Made by a program: the position numbers and the translations under genes | Shown here: positions 45,922 through 57,466 of the stretch, one piece after another | Layout of the letters: every line of letters begins with the position of its first letter | How positions within the stretch are numbered: position 1 is the first letter of the stretch | Notes under the pieces: model-generated | The model's database searches: none | What the model was told of the DNA's origin: nothing | Seen by the model: only the letters and a program-made list of their open reading frames with translations | NCBI GenBank assembly: GCA_022059125.1 | Contig: JAEUWY010000023.1 | Location: 124,001 to 188,000, forward strand | DNA: 64,000 bases | Direction: 5' to 3' | DNA from: Corynespora cassiicola | Taxonomy: Eukaryota > Ascomycota > Dothideomycetes > Pleosporales > Corynesporascaceae

Positions 45922-46870
45922 ATGCCTTACACGATGAGGCGTGCAGCAATCTTATCTTTTGCTCTAGCAATAATCGCACCTTCATACGCCGTACCCACCC
46001 TAAACGCTCGGATTGCAGAGCCAGGCTCAATTGCTAGCCAATGCATCAACACCGAGTTCCGCGATCAATGGTTTGTGGGCGAATGTCTTACTGGTGTCGA
46101 CTCAACTACAAGAATTCAGAGCGCGGTAGATTTGAAGAACAAACTTTCTAATGACAATGGAGATCTAGTCTTCAAGAGCGAGTATGTACTTATATCAGCC
46201 TACTTTGGCATTCTCAAACGTACTAAATCATGCAGCGGTCTATTTCAACAGAGTTGCTGGGACTGCATACTGGCAGATACCGCCATACTGTCCTGTCAGT
46301 GTCGCCCTGCATGGGGTGGCGGGAAAACTGGAATGCAAACTGGGATCATTAATCTTGGTTAGTGCAATCCCTACTACTCTGGCCAATATGCTTACAAAGT
46401 ATCTAGATGAACACATATCTGTCTACAATGGCCATCTTCTATCGAATCTGACATCTACGCCCCAGGTTCCAAGTAGTGCCTCAGAATTTCCTGTACCTTC
46501 ACTCTTCAGTTACCAATTTGGGGGAGCTTCTGAATGCCTCGGAGCCGATGGACCTGGCAAAGAATACTGCAAGGAGTTCTCCCAAACTTGCGAATCCAAA
46601 CCAAAGACGGACACTTCAGACACCAACTGGATATTTTCCAGTCCAATTACTTGTTATGTACCCTACGTTTACTATCCGGAGTATCACTACCAGCTTGATA
46701 GTTTGCGGGTTGCGGGAGAAGGGGAATGGGAGGTATGGGGCTATTTCAACGAAGATTGCTCAGGTGAGCCGGTTAAGCTTGATCCGGCGATACAGGGCGA
46801 GTGTCAAGCATTCGAGACTCCCATCAGGGCACTTAGTGCGAGGCCTGCGTTCAATGGTGATCCAAATTAA
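45922..46870 (+). CDS. Secreted CVNH (cyanovirin-N homology) lectin-like protein with unknown C-terminal domain
   Basis: Exons 45922-46181, 46236-46357 and 46407-46870 give 281 residues. A signal peptide (MPYTMRRAAILSFALAIIA...SYA) is followed by one CVNH unit. It contains SIASQC, GECL, SAVDLKNKLSNDNGDLVF, then SCWDCIL, LSCQC and IINLDEHISVYNGHLLS, the alternating Cys/IDLN/NxxG pattern of the fold. Both introns fall inside the domain, and their removal restores it. CVNH proteins bind mannose-type glycans in the few cases studied. After the domain, about 145 residues with at least six further cysteines (CLGADGPGKEYC, ITCYV, DCSGE, GEC) form a second region I do not recognise. It is probably extracellular. 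The target glycan is unknown. It borders a decayed AT-rich island. Confidence 0.75.
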
Positions 46871-47547
46871 CTTTTCTTATATGACTTATACGCTGAAAAA
46901 CAGTGATATGTCTTAACATGTGTTGCACTGGGCCAATTTTCATACAATACACAAATAAGAAACTTGTTTTCACACCATTACAGAATCAACTATGTTCAAG
47001 GCGGGTTGCCGAGATTGAAGATCAATGCATCGCGGGGAATTTTTACTCCGCTGGGAGCTTTGGCCATAGCTCTTCTGTGTAACTTCGCCAAGCAAACAGC
47101 CCCCTGTCTATCATTCGTTCTACCCCACAAGTCATTGGAGCCTGCTCGCTCAATTTTGGGAGATAAAACAACCAACCAGACAATAAAACTATCATATAAA
47201 TGTCTCACAATCTTTTGAAGACCAATCGAATATCAAAGCCTACAGCATCTGTCAGCATCACATTAAACGACTTGCACATAGATAGAATCTTGCGATAATG
47301 AATTACAGAGGGAGGGCTCTACTATACAAGTCGATCCTCACATTAAAGTGACTTGGGAATCCTAGTAAACTATATCAAGCATTGGCTATCCGATACTCGT
47401 CATCAAGGGACGGAGCTACACAGCTTTCAGTACTCCGTCATTTTCGATTTTCAGGTAAAAAACAGGACCTTCCATCATTACAGGAGCCCTAGAAACTTTT
47501 TTTGTTCTTTAGTCAATTAAGACTTACAAGGATTCGAGATATTTGAC
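46871..47547. other. AT-rich intergenic
   Basis: AT-rich, with no supported gene. It is the beginning of a gene-poor, decayed tract extending to about 50.6 kb. Confidence 0.4.
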
Positions 47548-47881
47548 ATGTATCCATCTACCGTGGACGAGCCCACCAGCGAGACCGATGAGACGAACTC
47601 GGCGACTTCCTCTGACATCCGAAACTATGGGGTACGTCTTTTCGGCCGTAACGCCATAGTCCAAAGCACCGAGAGCCCTGATAATATGGATGATTGAAAA
47701 GCTTACCCCAGAAATTGCTCTCATAAAGAGCACGATGAGGAGTCCTCCAAAGGCTCGTGGAGATGGCTCGTTGGGCCAAGTACTCGGAAAATGGTGTGAC
47801 ACTGTCGTAGAACTTTGTACAATCTCCCATCAACGTCTCAAAACAAGTAGTTCCCAATTCCAAGATAACCTCCCAGGTTAA
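47548..47881 (+). other. Possible gene remnant (acidic/Ser-Thr-rich N-terminus)
   Basis: From an ATG at 47548, an acidic, Ser/Thr-rich stretch (PSTVDEPTSETDETNSATSS) runs to a GT at 47634. A second open stretch on the same strand is seen at 47690-47881. The two cannot be joined confidently. Family unknown. Confidence 0.25.
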
Positions 47882-47882
47882 C

Positions 47883-48870
47883 ATGGAATGGTCTGATATC
47901 TTGGGTCTTGATACGGACTGGTCGAATGCTCCGGCATCTTGGTCATCGAAAGGGGCAAAGTTTAGTATGTCAGCGCTAGTACTAAATTTTTACTATTGGT
48001 TTCGAACACTCGCAGCTTTAGAAGGAGTTTGGGGAAATTTCTGAACACAATGGCCACTACTTCCAATCATTTACCTCTTCTTGACTCTTTTGTCCATTAT
48101 TCACAGTTGGAGCTAGGACCTTCAACAGTTTTGAACATGACGTCGTCCAAAATTCACATGACGCTGCATCAATGCCGCGTAATATGCGGAAAATCAAGGA
48201 AATTGCTGGAGATAGCGAGAAAAAGCTCTAAAAAGAATTCAACAGCAAGTTACATGTCTCGACACTCTGCATATCTCCAATTATATTACGTTGGAATGTT
48301 TTTGGACCAAGAAAAATATTAACAAGGAAAAGATGTTCCTTGAGTTTCACAGCCGAGCTATTAATGGAATGGGCTTCTTTGTGGATGAACTCACCCTGCC
48401 AATGATCATTCGAACGGTTCGTTATGCCTATGAGTGGGCTTATGATCACAATGGAACTCCACTTCAGGTGAGAGATTAGAAGACATAATAAAAGTGTTCA
48501 AGCGCTCAAATGAACACGACCCTTCCCTGGGGTTGACTAGCCCATATATACGCAAGCGGCCTGGAGATGACGCTGAGGAGGGAGACAACAAGCGTCCTAG
48601 AACCCGGAAAGCCAAATCTACAATCTTGGAGGACAATAATGAGGTTTCAAACGAGAATGGATAAGCTGAGGTTATTCCAGGCGATTTGACTATTCGAAAA
48701 TCTCAGGGCCGGCCTCGGGACCGACTTCGGGATGGCGGTCGAAGCCGAGGTAGAAGTGAAGGTTAAGATCAAGATCGGGGTCGTGATCAGGGTCAAAATG
48801 AAGCTCGCAGTCGGGCTTATAGTCGTGGACGTGATCGTGGCCCTGGCCGGGGTTAGAGTTAGGGTTCTCA
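47883..48870 (+). pseudogene. Decayed gene of unknown family with RG/RD-rich tail
   Basis: Coding-like segments in changing frames lie in order on the plus strand. They begin with MEWSDILGLDTDWSNAPASW at 47883. Then come EFNSKLHVSTLCISPIILRW, INGMGFFVDELTLPMIIRTV (to about 48470), and after another shift LEDIIKVFKRSNEHDPSLGL. A Lys/Arg-rich stretch leads to an Arg/Gly/Asp-repeat tail (GRSRGRSEG, DRGRDQGQ, SRGRDRGPGRG) broken by stops. At least two frameshifts and several nonsense codons exclude a functional protein. The tail resembles RNA-binding or retroelement gag-like tails, but I do not assign a family. Confidence 0.45.
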
Positions 48871-49089
48871 AGCGTAGCTCCCGCCAATAACTTTTCGCAC
48901 AACCCATAAATTGGCAATCACGTTATCAAATCATATATTGCAACCATCTAATCGACTACAGTATCTACATATGAAACATTTCAAATGTATCCTGGAAATA
49001 TTTAGAGGAATTTCGTATCAATGTTCTCATAAATAGCTTGTTCCTCAGTGGCTGCTTCAGAAATAGGTTCTATCTTCCGACATTTAGCT

Positions 49090-50540
49090 TGCTATTCTTC
49101 TTTGTCTTCAATTTCATCTGCTCGGCATTTTTCCGAGATGGACCGTTGGAACGCTGGCATAGGCTCACCCTCCTTCAAGCCGTTTATCCTCGAGTGAATA
49201 GCTGCCAGGTCCTCCCCCAACCGGGCTTTGTTGTGGTTGAATGACCAAATTATAGCCCTACGGACTTCGCTGATCATATCATGTACGCTTTCTATACCAG
49301 AACCAACCTGCTAACCTTTGAACCGAGTGGAGTGAAAGTGCATCGTGGCCGATTTTCCTCCAGGCTCTAAATTCTTGGTCTAATGGCAGTGCAATTGGAT
49401 CAATTCAGGAGCGACGGTCAATATCATAATATGGGCAGCTCCGAAAAACTGTTTGAGGTCATCGTCCCTGGCGCCGGCCATGATTCTAATGTTATGAATG
49501 TTGCGCAGAAGTATTGCAGCATTGTGAACATTCTATAGTTTTGCTTGAGTTTCAAGGTCCAAGCCTTTTGTCTCAATGGTGAAAAAGGGATACAAAAGCC
49601 GTGGGGTAGAGATAGGACGAAAATGCTCTAGATAACTTTCCGTCGCTGATTTCGTGCGGCTTAGCGTTTCGTATCCATCCTATCATATAGTTACGTCTGG
49701 GACAGGCAGCGGGATATTCATATTTGAATCGATGACTACACCGAGAGGCAAAGTTCCAGACCAAATCATGTTGCCCACTTGTTTGATTGTACCATCTGCA
49801 TTGTATTCAGCCTCACCCCACAGATCGGCCAGGTGAGGGACGAGGCCAGTCGCGACAATGTACTCATTGTCAATCCTCTTCATAGGCTTTCGTGTTTCTA
49901 GGCTGTATTGTAGCAGTTGGCTTGCTTGCTTTCGACGAGGCTTGCCGACCACTGCGAGCCATATCAAAGATATTTGAGTTCGTCTTGTTCAAGGATACCA
50001 CGGAGGAAGTTTTGAGTGGTGTCATGGCAGGCTCAGATCCTCTAGAAAATTAGAGGAATTCGTGCACCCCAGAACATCTGCCTCCGACTCTGTCCTTTGA
50101 ATATTCAAGAGCCAATCGTGAATTGATCGCTTAAACCCATCCTCGGAGTTTGAAGAGAGGAGTGGATAGATTGTTTGGGCTGTATTCTCAACTTTTTGCT
50201 CCACAATATTTGGGGGATGTTGGGAGTTCGCCGCTGAATGGTCAAATCTAAACCTAGGTTACTGTAAAAATTCTTGGTTTCCGGCTGAGGTTGTCCCTAT
50301 TGTGGTTGAAGGGCACTTTAGGGTAGCCGGGGGATTCTTAGTATGCATGATGCTCAAATTCGTTTGTCGCAGCCTGGAACAAGGTTGCAGGCGAAAGGCT
50401 GTAGGTTGTGTGCGGCAGTAGTGATAAGTAGCAATGCGTTTGTCCGGCGTGGGCAAATGGATAGAGATGCTCGTCCTACCCTCGGAATAGAGTTTCCCCG
50501 CAAAGCAATGGCATTCACACTTCAAAGCAGAAGCTAAGCA
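49090..50540 (-). pseudogene. Decayed minus-strand gene, family uncertain
   Basis: On the minus strand, ordered fragments appear without a continuous frame. QKVENTAQTIYPLLSSNSED lies near 50200. MTPLKTSSVVSLNKTNSN starts near 50025. EYIVATGLVPHLADLWGEAE lies near 49850 and FRAWRKIGHDALSLHSVQRL near 49370. A coiled stretch ends near 49092. The pieces read like one long fungal protein of the large, often duplicated hypothetical families, now broken by stops and frameshifts. The strand and order are seen directly; unity of the gene is inference. Confidence 0.35.
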
Positions 50541-52387
50541 AAAAAACATGAGGGCAACATAGCCTTTTCCTGATTGTCGTTCCGCCTTGGAAATTGTTCC
50601 TTGTTAGGCTTTCCAACGCTGATACCCTACACATGTCAATTCTCTAGCTGCAACATTAACTGCAAGCTTCTCTTTCTCCAACGCAGTCTTCTCCAGAAAC
50701 GTCAAAGATGACATGCAAAAAAGGACCGATAATTTGAAATAAATCCAAGTAAAGAAAATACCTGTCTTTGATTAAGCTATCTATGATAGCCGTAGTCAAG
50801 CATCTGACGCATCTCGTGAAGATGTGTTCCTTCGCCGCATGGACATGATCAAGGGTTTGTGGTGACCTAGTCAGAGGATAGAAGTTTAGAAACAAGCTGT
50901 AAAAGTTGGCTGGAGTTAAATAGCTTTTGTGAACTCGGGATTGTACAATCATGTTGCCAGATTTCGGTCTTCGCAGTAGTCATATTTTCCAGGATGGATC
51001 AGGATTCAAGTGCCCGAGGCGCTGCTACCAGCACCGAAGCACAGAACCACCATGCTTGTCTCCTATCATGGGGAGGAATATAGCGCAAAGAACCGTTGAG
51101 ATTGGAATGTATTGTCAGAATAAAGGCCCCGACTACCTGGGTGCGCGACACCAAGGTCCATCAGCGACCTGCAACCAGGTTGTGCAAGGGCGAAGACACG
51201 GCTAGCCATTCAGTCCCGGTAGCTGGGTCATAAGTCCGAAGGTTCGTGCCGATGGACATGGGCGAGGCCAAGTTAAGAGGAATCAAGCAAAGCCGGGACA
51301 GGCATGGTCCCGGCCCTAGAGAGGCCTTGCGCCGCAATCCAAGAGGCTAGTGACGCCATCGGAAATGTCCAACTCCACCTTCATCGGATTCGGGCTTGAC
51401 ACCCTTTGTGTGCATTCCATCCAGTAAATTTCTGTCATGCTAGCGCCCAATCAGGAAATATCGAACGTTTTGTGGAGACGCGTTTCAAAGCGAGTCGCTA
51501 GATTGTTTCAGGGCGGCAACGTCTGCCGTGCCTCTGTGCCTCTGCGCGTCAACGGTGTTTTCGCAACGGTAACCACCTAACTCCCATCGCCATGTTCACG
51601 ACAATAGAAAAGCCATCAAAGTTTGTTCATGGTGCTGGTGACATGCGGGAAGTGATAATTTCGTGCCGCTGGTGGTGCATGAATTCCAACAGCGATGTGG
51701 GCTCGATATATATTAAGAGCGTTTCAGCTCGCCAGCGCCTGGCTGTACGGCACCGGAAGGATCTCAATCTGGAAGCGAGGCTGCTGTGCGATTCCCGCCC
51801 GCACAGTGCAGACCTGCAAGGGCGAAACGAAACGCGCCCTCATTTCCACCAGTTGCCGCCCGCTGCGAGAACGCATGCGATTGAAATTGGACGTCATGTT
51901 GCCGAGGCACGTGGATGCTGCTCCTGAGCATCCAGAGCCGTCGGGCTGCCAATATGGGCATGAGTGTCTTCTTTGAGGACATTCATATCGCTTCTTTTGC
52001 AGTGCAAGACTCCATTCCGCTTGATCGGTGCTCTTTTTTGTTCTTGAGCTTCTGTCTCACTCCACTATGGCATCGTGAGCGCCTCATGACAGACGCCATC
52101 CGCACCCCTAGCCGCTTAGTTTCAGGCACAAACGTTTTCACACCAATGATTTCGACATTAATGCCTCGGGGTTTTTCTCGGCTAACCGACAAAGGATTCA
52201 TCGCAGGCTACCCAGGCTTTCCTTAATATACTCGGAGGTGCTGTGGATGCGCTTGGACGAAACACCATCGTTTTAGCGTCTCCCTCTGTATTTCCCTACC
52301 AACATTCTAGTCAGCAGAGCAGCTTGGCAACAAAGCCAACTAGCGTTAACATGGCCTTCCTTTACCGCGACTCGTAGGCTAAGGGGA
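50541..52387. other. Gene-poor stretch, no gene supported
   Basis: A minus-strand frame at 50656-50952 (98 codons) has no recognisable motif. The rest shows no gene. The last few hundred bases are the AA9 promoter. Confidence 0.35.
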
Positions 52388-52395
52388 TATATAAA
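52388..52395 (+). promoter_or_regulatory. TATA box of the AA9 gene
   Basis: tatataaa lies 105 bp upstream of the ATG at 52501 and just after an AGGGG stress-element-like motif. The position is typical for a highly expressed secreted-enzyme gene. Confidence 0.55.
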
Positions 52396-52500
52396 CCACT
52401 GGCCGGGAACTGGAGTGGGTAACCATCACCGCGCCAGTCGTTCTTTTCTACGTTCTCTACTTCTTCAACTTCGTCACTCATTCTTTTTGAATCTTTCAAC

Positions 52501-53541
52501 ATGCGTACCGCTGCTATTCTCGCTGGTGTTTCGGCCTTGACGGCCAATGTGGCAGGCCACGCTACCTTCCAGCAATTCTGGGTCAACGGAGAGGACCAGG
52601 GCACTACCTGCGCCAGGTTGCCCACCACCAACAGCCCCATCGCATCTGTGACCAGCGAGGAGATTCGATGCAACGCCAACAGTGGACCTGCCGAGTCCAA
52701 GTGTCCCGTTGCCGCTGGTGACACCGTCACCGTCGAGATGCACCAGCACAACACCCGTGATTGCAGCCAGGAGGCCATTGGTGGAGCTCACTACGGACCC
52801 GTCCTTGTGTACATGAGCAAGGTCGAGGATGCCGCTGCCGCTGATGGCTCCGACCCCTGGTTCAAGGTCTTCCAGGACACCTGGGCCAAGGCTTCGGATG
52901 CCTCGCAGGGCTCCGACGACTACTGGGGAACCAAGGACCTCAACGACAACTGCGGAAAGATGGACGTCAAGATTCCTGCCGACCTTGCCCCCGGTGACTA
53001 CCTTCTGAGGGCCGAGGCCATTGCCCTCCACGCCGCCGGCTCGCCCGGCGGTGCTCAGCCATACGTGACCTGCTACCAGATCAGCGTCACTGGCAGCGGA
53101 ACCAGGACCCCCGAGGGTGTTGCCTTCCCCGGTGCCTACGACCCCGCCGACCCCGGACTTCAGATCAACATCTACCAGGCCATGAGCGAATACGTGGCAC
53201 CTGGCCCGGCTGTGATCGTCGGAGGAACTGAGCTCGAGGCTGGCTCCAACAACACCATCAGCGAGCCCACTGGCGGTGCCTCTCAGCCTAGCGCCACTGG
53301 CGGTGCTTCTCAGCCCAGCGCTACTGGCGCTGCCCCTGCCTCCTCGCAAGCTCCCGTCTCCGCTGCTCCCTCGGCCACCCCCACTGCTGTCGAGGCTGTC
53401 GCCTCCAGCACTCTCGCCACTGTTGCCCAGCCTACCGCTTCTGCCCCCGCCCAGGAGGAGACTCCCGAGCAGGGCTCTGGCAGCGATGTCCCCGAGACCT
53501 TCACTCTCGACACCTTCATTGCATGGCTCCAGCAGCAGTAG
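52501..53541 (+). CDS. AA9 lytic polysaccharide monooxygenase
   Basis: A single exon of 346 residues. Signal peptide cleavage after VAG (19) leaves His20 as the mature N-terminus, the first ligand of the copper histidine brace. The second ligand is His97 (GGAHYGP). His177 and Gln186 complete the second-sphere pair, and the axial tyrosine is Tyr188 in QPYVTC. The catalytic domain ends near residue 230. A Ser/Thr/Ala/Pro linker with two copies of GGASQPSAT follows, then a short conserved-looking end, ETFTLDTFIAWLQQQ, instead of a CBM1. The enzyme oxidatively cleaves cellulose or related glucans outside the cell. The GC-rich, strongly biased codon use and clear TATA box suggest high expression. 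Confidence 0.93.
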   Translation: MRTAAILAGVSALTANVAGHATFQQFWVNGEDQGTTCARLPTTNSPIASVTSEEIRCNANSGPAESKCPVAAGDTVTVEMHQHNTRDCSQEAIGGAHYGPVLVYMSKVEDAAAADGSDPWFKVFQDTWAKASDASQGSDDYWGTKDLNDNCGKMDVKIPADLAPGDYLLRAEAIALHAAGSPGGAQPYVTCYQISVTGSGTRTPEGVAFPGAYDPADPGLQINIYQAMSEYVAPGPAVIVGGTELEAGSNNTISEPTGGASQPSATGGASQPSATGAAPASSQAPVSAAPSATPTAVEAVASSTLATVAQPTASAPAQEETPEQGSGSDVPETFTLDTFIAWLQQQ

Positions 53542-55414
53542 ATGCATCTCGGGTGATGCATATCGTCCCAGGTCACTGCGCAGAAGTGAGGCGAGCATGT
53601 GTTCGCCGCTAGCACAGCATGTGCATCGGGAACTAAAGGGATTGCAAGATCCTTACCGCTTCTAGAGCGCTCGAAATCCCTGGAGACCAAGTCGATCAAT
53701 CGGCCCTCTTCTTCATGTCCATATTTGACCCACTGTGGCTTCCAGTAAATACTTTATACAATTTTTTTAACAGCCTACCGATCGATCCATGATGTGACAT
53801 GACGTTTCCGTGCCGTGTAAATGTGGGAAGCTATCCAGCTCTTCAATGTCTCTGCCCAAGGCTAGCAAGGGCCGGACCCTAAACCATCCTGTACAAGTGA
53901 ATCGTTGCCATCACGTGCAAGCATATAACCTGCCCAGATGTCTGCCTAGGCATCCGGGTTGGTATGAACCAATCTCCGTGAGCCTCCCCATCGCCCCCAG
54001 CATGTATCGGACTAGACCGTGGTCGAATGCCAGTCCGTTCCTGGCCCTTCTCCCGGGGAATGCAGACGCATCTGGGCAGACACACCAACACGTGCATCGC
54101 CTGTCACCCCCTGGTCCGTCTCGCGCCACAGCTGCAGGTGGGGCATCGACACCTGCTGCTTTTGCTGCTCCACGAACACGTCACCCAACGCCAGCCCTTC
54201 TGCACTTGAATTCTTCCAGCACCCCTGGCCGAATCTGCGAACAACACATTGACAGCGCAGGTGATGGAGGGTGGACCCCACTGAGCTTGCACACGGCGAT
54301 TTGATGGAGCGTCCATCCGCCAATCAGAGTCGGCCAGAGACATACTGTCCAATCAGCTCGGGAGTGGGTGTCGACAGCCTCACGTCACGGCTGTCAAAAG
54401 GTTAACAGGTGAACGGATGGCCAAAGCGCGAGAGTTCGGACGGAAAGGAACGGGGCGGACGTCCGTGAACTGCATGTATGGATCCCTGATTCGCAGGATT
54501 TGTACGTTTTCCAGGAACACTCTGCGCTGGAAAGGCGCAGCACTGGGCCGCGAAGCGTGATGCTCCAGTCCACTGCATGACGATGCCGCAGGGCTCGCCT
54601 CACCAGCAGCGCAGCTGCAGCTGCACCCAGATCGAGGCCAGACTCTGAACCTAACTGGCCCTAAAATCCGTTCAGAAGACGCGAGTCTCCACTTGCGATG
54701 AGACGGAAACGGCACGGCGCGCAGGCTCCATTACCGAAGGCGGGCCGATGACTGACCGATGAGAGCTGGTCAATAACCTGCGGAACACTCTGGCGTGCAT
54801 TGCATTCGGCACTCTTTAGCCCTATGCTGCGTCCGTCCGTTGGTCCTTCATGCCAGCACATGTACACGTACGACAAACCAAACCTTTAGCAGCCAGCCCA
54901 GGACCTGTGGGCCGTGATCTTCGCACATGCTATTGGCCACTCCATCCCAGGACTTTGGTACCTGGAAAGAAGCAGCATGACATATATCTGTTACCTGGAT
55001 TCTGCAATTTTTTGTTTTTTGCCATGCCGGACCTCCCTTTGCTCACCATCCCCTCATTTCTGCTTCGAGAGTACCCTGCAGACCAATCATGAACGCGCCG
55101 TGTCTGCCAACGCAGGCGTGGCTCCTCTGATGCTATCTCCCTCGGATGGCCATCGTTGCACAACAACACACACACTCACAGGCATGTTCGAACCGATGGG
55201 CTGGCTACGTCGTATGCGCACTTCTTTGGCCTCGAACCATGTGGCTGTGATCGCCTTCGCCCGAATATAAACTTGCGAAGGGAACCCCTGGACTGAACGC
55301 CGTCCCACATTCTTCAGCCCGAAACTTTGAACTACTGCACTCACCCGCAATTTTCACCTTTTTTTGACGCGAACCATTTGCCCTACCGTCACGCAGGTCC
55401 CAACATAGCACAAT
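53542..55414. other. Intergenic 1.9 kb, no gene supported
   Basis: Many short overlapping frames on both strands, none with motifs or splice-consistent continuation. Confidence 0.35.
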
Positions 55415-55776
55415 ATGGCTACATCCAGATCCGAGACCTACATACAGAAGCTCCAGAGTGCGTACTGCTTGTTGCCTTTTGGCTGATGACTAACACGGCC
55501 CGAGGCTATTGTGCGTCAAATCGGCTCGAGCCGCCACAGTTCCAAGATTTCTCTGATCCTCGAGGTGTGTCTACTTGCCTTGCCTCTTGGTAACCTCTCT
55601 GACATCACCCATTAGGTATCAGGACTGCCTGGTCTAGCAGTGTCTTCGTCCAGGGCAGAGAGTTTCGCGCTCATCTCTGGCGGGACTATCGCTACCTCGA
55701 ACAATCTCGCGAAGAGGCTGCCGAGATCGCTTACAAGGCAATCGCCGTGACCAGCGGGTACCCCCCAGGCCGCTAG
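55415..55776 (+). CDS. Small double-stranded-RNA-binding-motif-like protein, three exons
   Basis: Exons 55415-55457, 55505-55564 and 55616-55776 join to 87 residues. The product reads ETYIQKLQSYCASNRLEPPQ in exons 1-2. Exon 3 gives RTAWSSSVFVQGREF, then EQSREEAAEIAYKAIAV. This matches the alpha-beta-beta-beta-alpha plan of a dsRBM: helix 1 with Tyr/Leu, a central V-x-G-x-x-F strand and a C-terminal Ala-rich helix EEAAEIAYKA. The usual Lys-Lys pair before helix 2 is replaced by QSREE, so RNA affinity is uncertain. Because each exon is very short, the gene is invisible to simple frame scanning. Both introns (47 and 51 bp) have GT-AG ends. Role unknown. Confidence 0.6.
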
Positions 55777-57466
55777 TGCTCGAGCCTATCACCAAGTCTC
55801 CGTCGTTAAAAGCCGACCGAGACTATGATGCTTGCTAGCAGCCCTCGAGTACGGCCGAGGCCGACCTTGAGCCTTAACACTTCCATTTTATTGTTCTATA
55901 TCCCGTATTCATTATCATCCTGGGGCTACTCTTCTTTCCATCTTTCAGGCTTCCCTTCGCCCATGTGGTTTGGGTGATTTCAGTTCTCGTCGGCGTCGGG
56001 TTTTCTTTCATCCATACTGTCGGCTCTTGCGCAGTTGTATCCCGGAAACAATTTCGCTTCTTCCAATCGCTAGTCCTTCTCTTGTGAGTTTTTGCTCGAT
56101 CAATTTTTTTTCTCATTCAAGTACTACAATACACAAGCGAGTAATATTATCTTCTCTACTCGGTGTGGCATAGAACATGTTGCGCACCTCCCACCCACCC
56201 CTTGTACTTCACTTCATCACGCGAAAAGAAACCTTGAGAGCGATACATCAAGCCTCAGTCCTCCCAAAATTAGTACATTCTCGCCCGAAATAAAAAACCG
56301 TTTTCCCCTCCCTTGGAACTCTGCGCTGCCCCTTACTCCCCGCGATCCCGCCCTGTACCACCAAGTGTCCTTGCAGATACACACATCCTTGCCGATACGA
56401 CAAAGTCGGGACGCGAGCGCTAACCAATCTTGCCACACGTCGCTGCCCTTGCTTCGACACAGCGTGGCAATTTTCTTGCTAATTACCGGGTAAATCTGTT
56501 GGGTTCCGAGTACTCGGGACGCTACCCTCCGGAGGGGCACTCCGTACGCGATGGGGAAGTTAAAATGGAGTTGGGCTGAGGGAAGTTGCTGGGAGCAGAT
56601 GCGAGATTGTTTTCGGGCCGGTGTCGGTCGCTCTTAGGGCTGCTCTGGTAAGGTGCTGAGCCACATGTTGAAGAGTTGGCGGCGCCTAAGGTTGGGATGG
56701 ATGACGTGGGCCAGGGAACTATATGAAGGGTTGTGGAAATTCCCTGCGCAATTGTGTAAAGCTTTTGAGATTTTTTGTGAGGGATATTGGCTTGCGGAAA
56801 GTCACGGCCAGGACAACTGCTACCTTGGCTACAGCTACGTCCTGTAACATTTCCCTGCCCAAAACTGAGCGACTTTGAAGCAAGCTCGACGCGCTATCGA
56901 TGCTATGATTTATTGACGGTTTTTGTGGCAAGGCAATCTTGATACTGATCGATTTTTCTCTACTAAATTCCATCATCCTTGCTTTCCGGGGACCGTGTTT
57001 TGACATTGTCATGATACTCGGCTCACTGCAAGGCTGCAAGGCTGCATATTTAGCCCCCTCCATGATTTAAAGTTCCAAACTTCAGTCAAGGTCATACTGA
57101 CTCGTTTTCATGTTGACTTCTGCAGTGTAGGTAATTGACACAATGCGCCGAGACATTGGAACACTCAACTGCCCAAAGATTATTCTTGCTGGGAGATTTC
57201 GGTAGTTGATGGGCAAAGGCGTTGAGCTAATATGGGCCAAAGGGTTTAATAGCATCGCAGACATCCATTGGCTTCGCCAAGGTCGAAGTCGCAGATCGTA
57301 CGCCAACACGATGAGAGTTAATATTGAAATCGCATCTGCCGAATGGCATTCTTTATCTCGTACTTGGGCGTACCGACTTTATATCGACTCGTATGCGACC
57401 TTGGAAAAAAAACATTGACACCACTCCGTCCATCACAAAGTTGCAAAGCGTGCACGTAACACAACC
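55777..57466. other. Intergenic 1.7 kb, no gene supported
   Basis: Pyrimidine-rich tracts and short frames only. A 64-codon plus-strand frame at 56653 has no recognisable features. Confidence 0.35.

Noticed and set aside
50656..50952. 98-codon minus-strand frame
   Set aside because: No signal peptide, domain or splice context, and it lies inside a decayed AT-rich tract.
52474..53598. 374-codon open frame on the minus strand
   Set aside because: It is antisense to the AA9 gene, Gly/Ser-rich as expected from its GC-biased codons, and has no domain.
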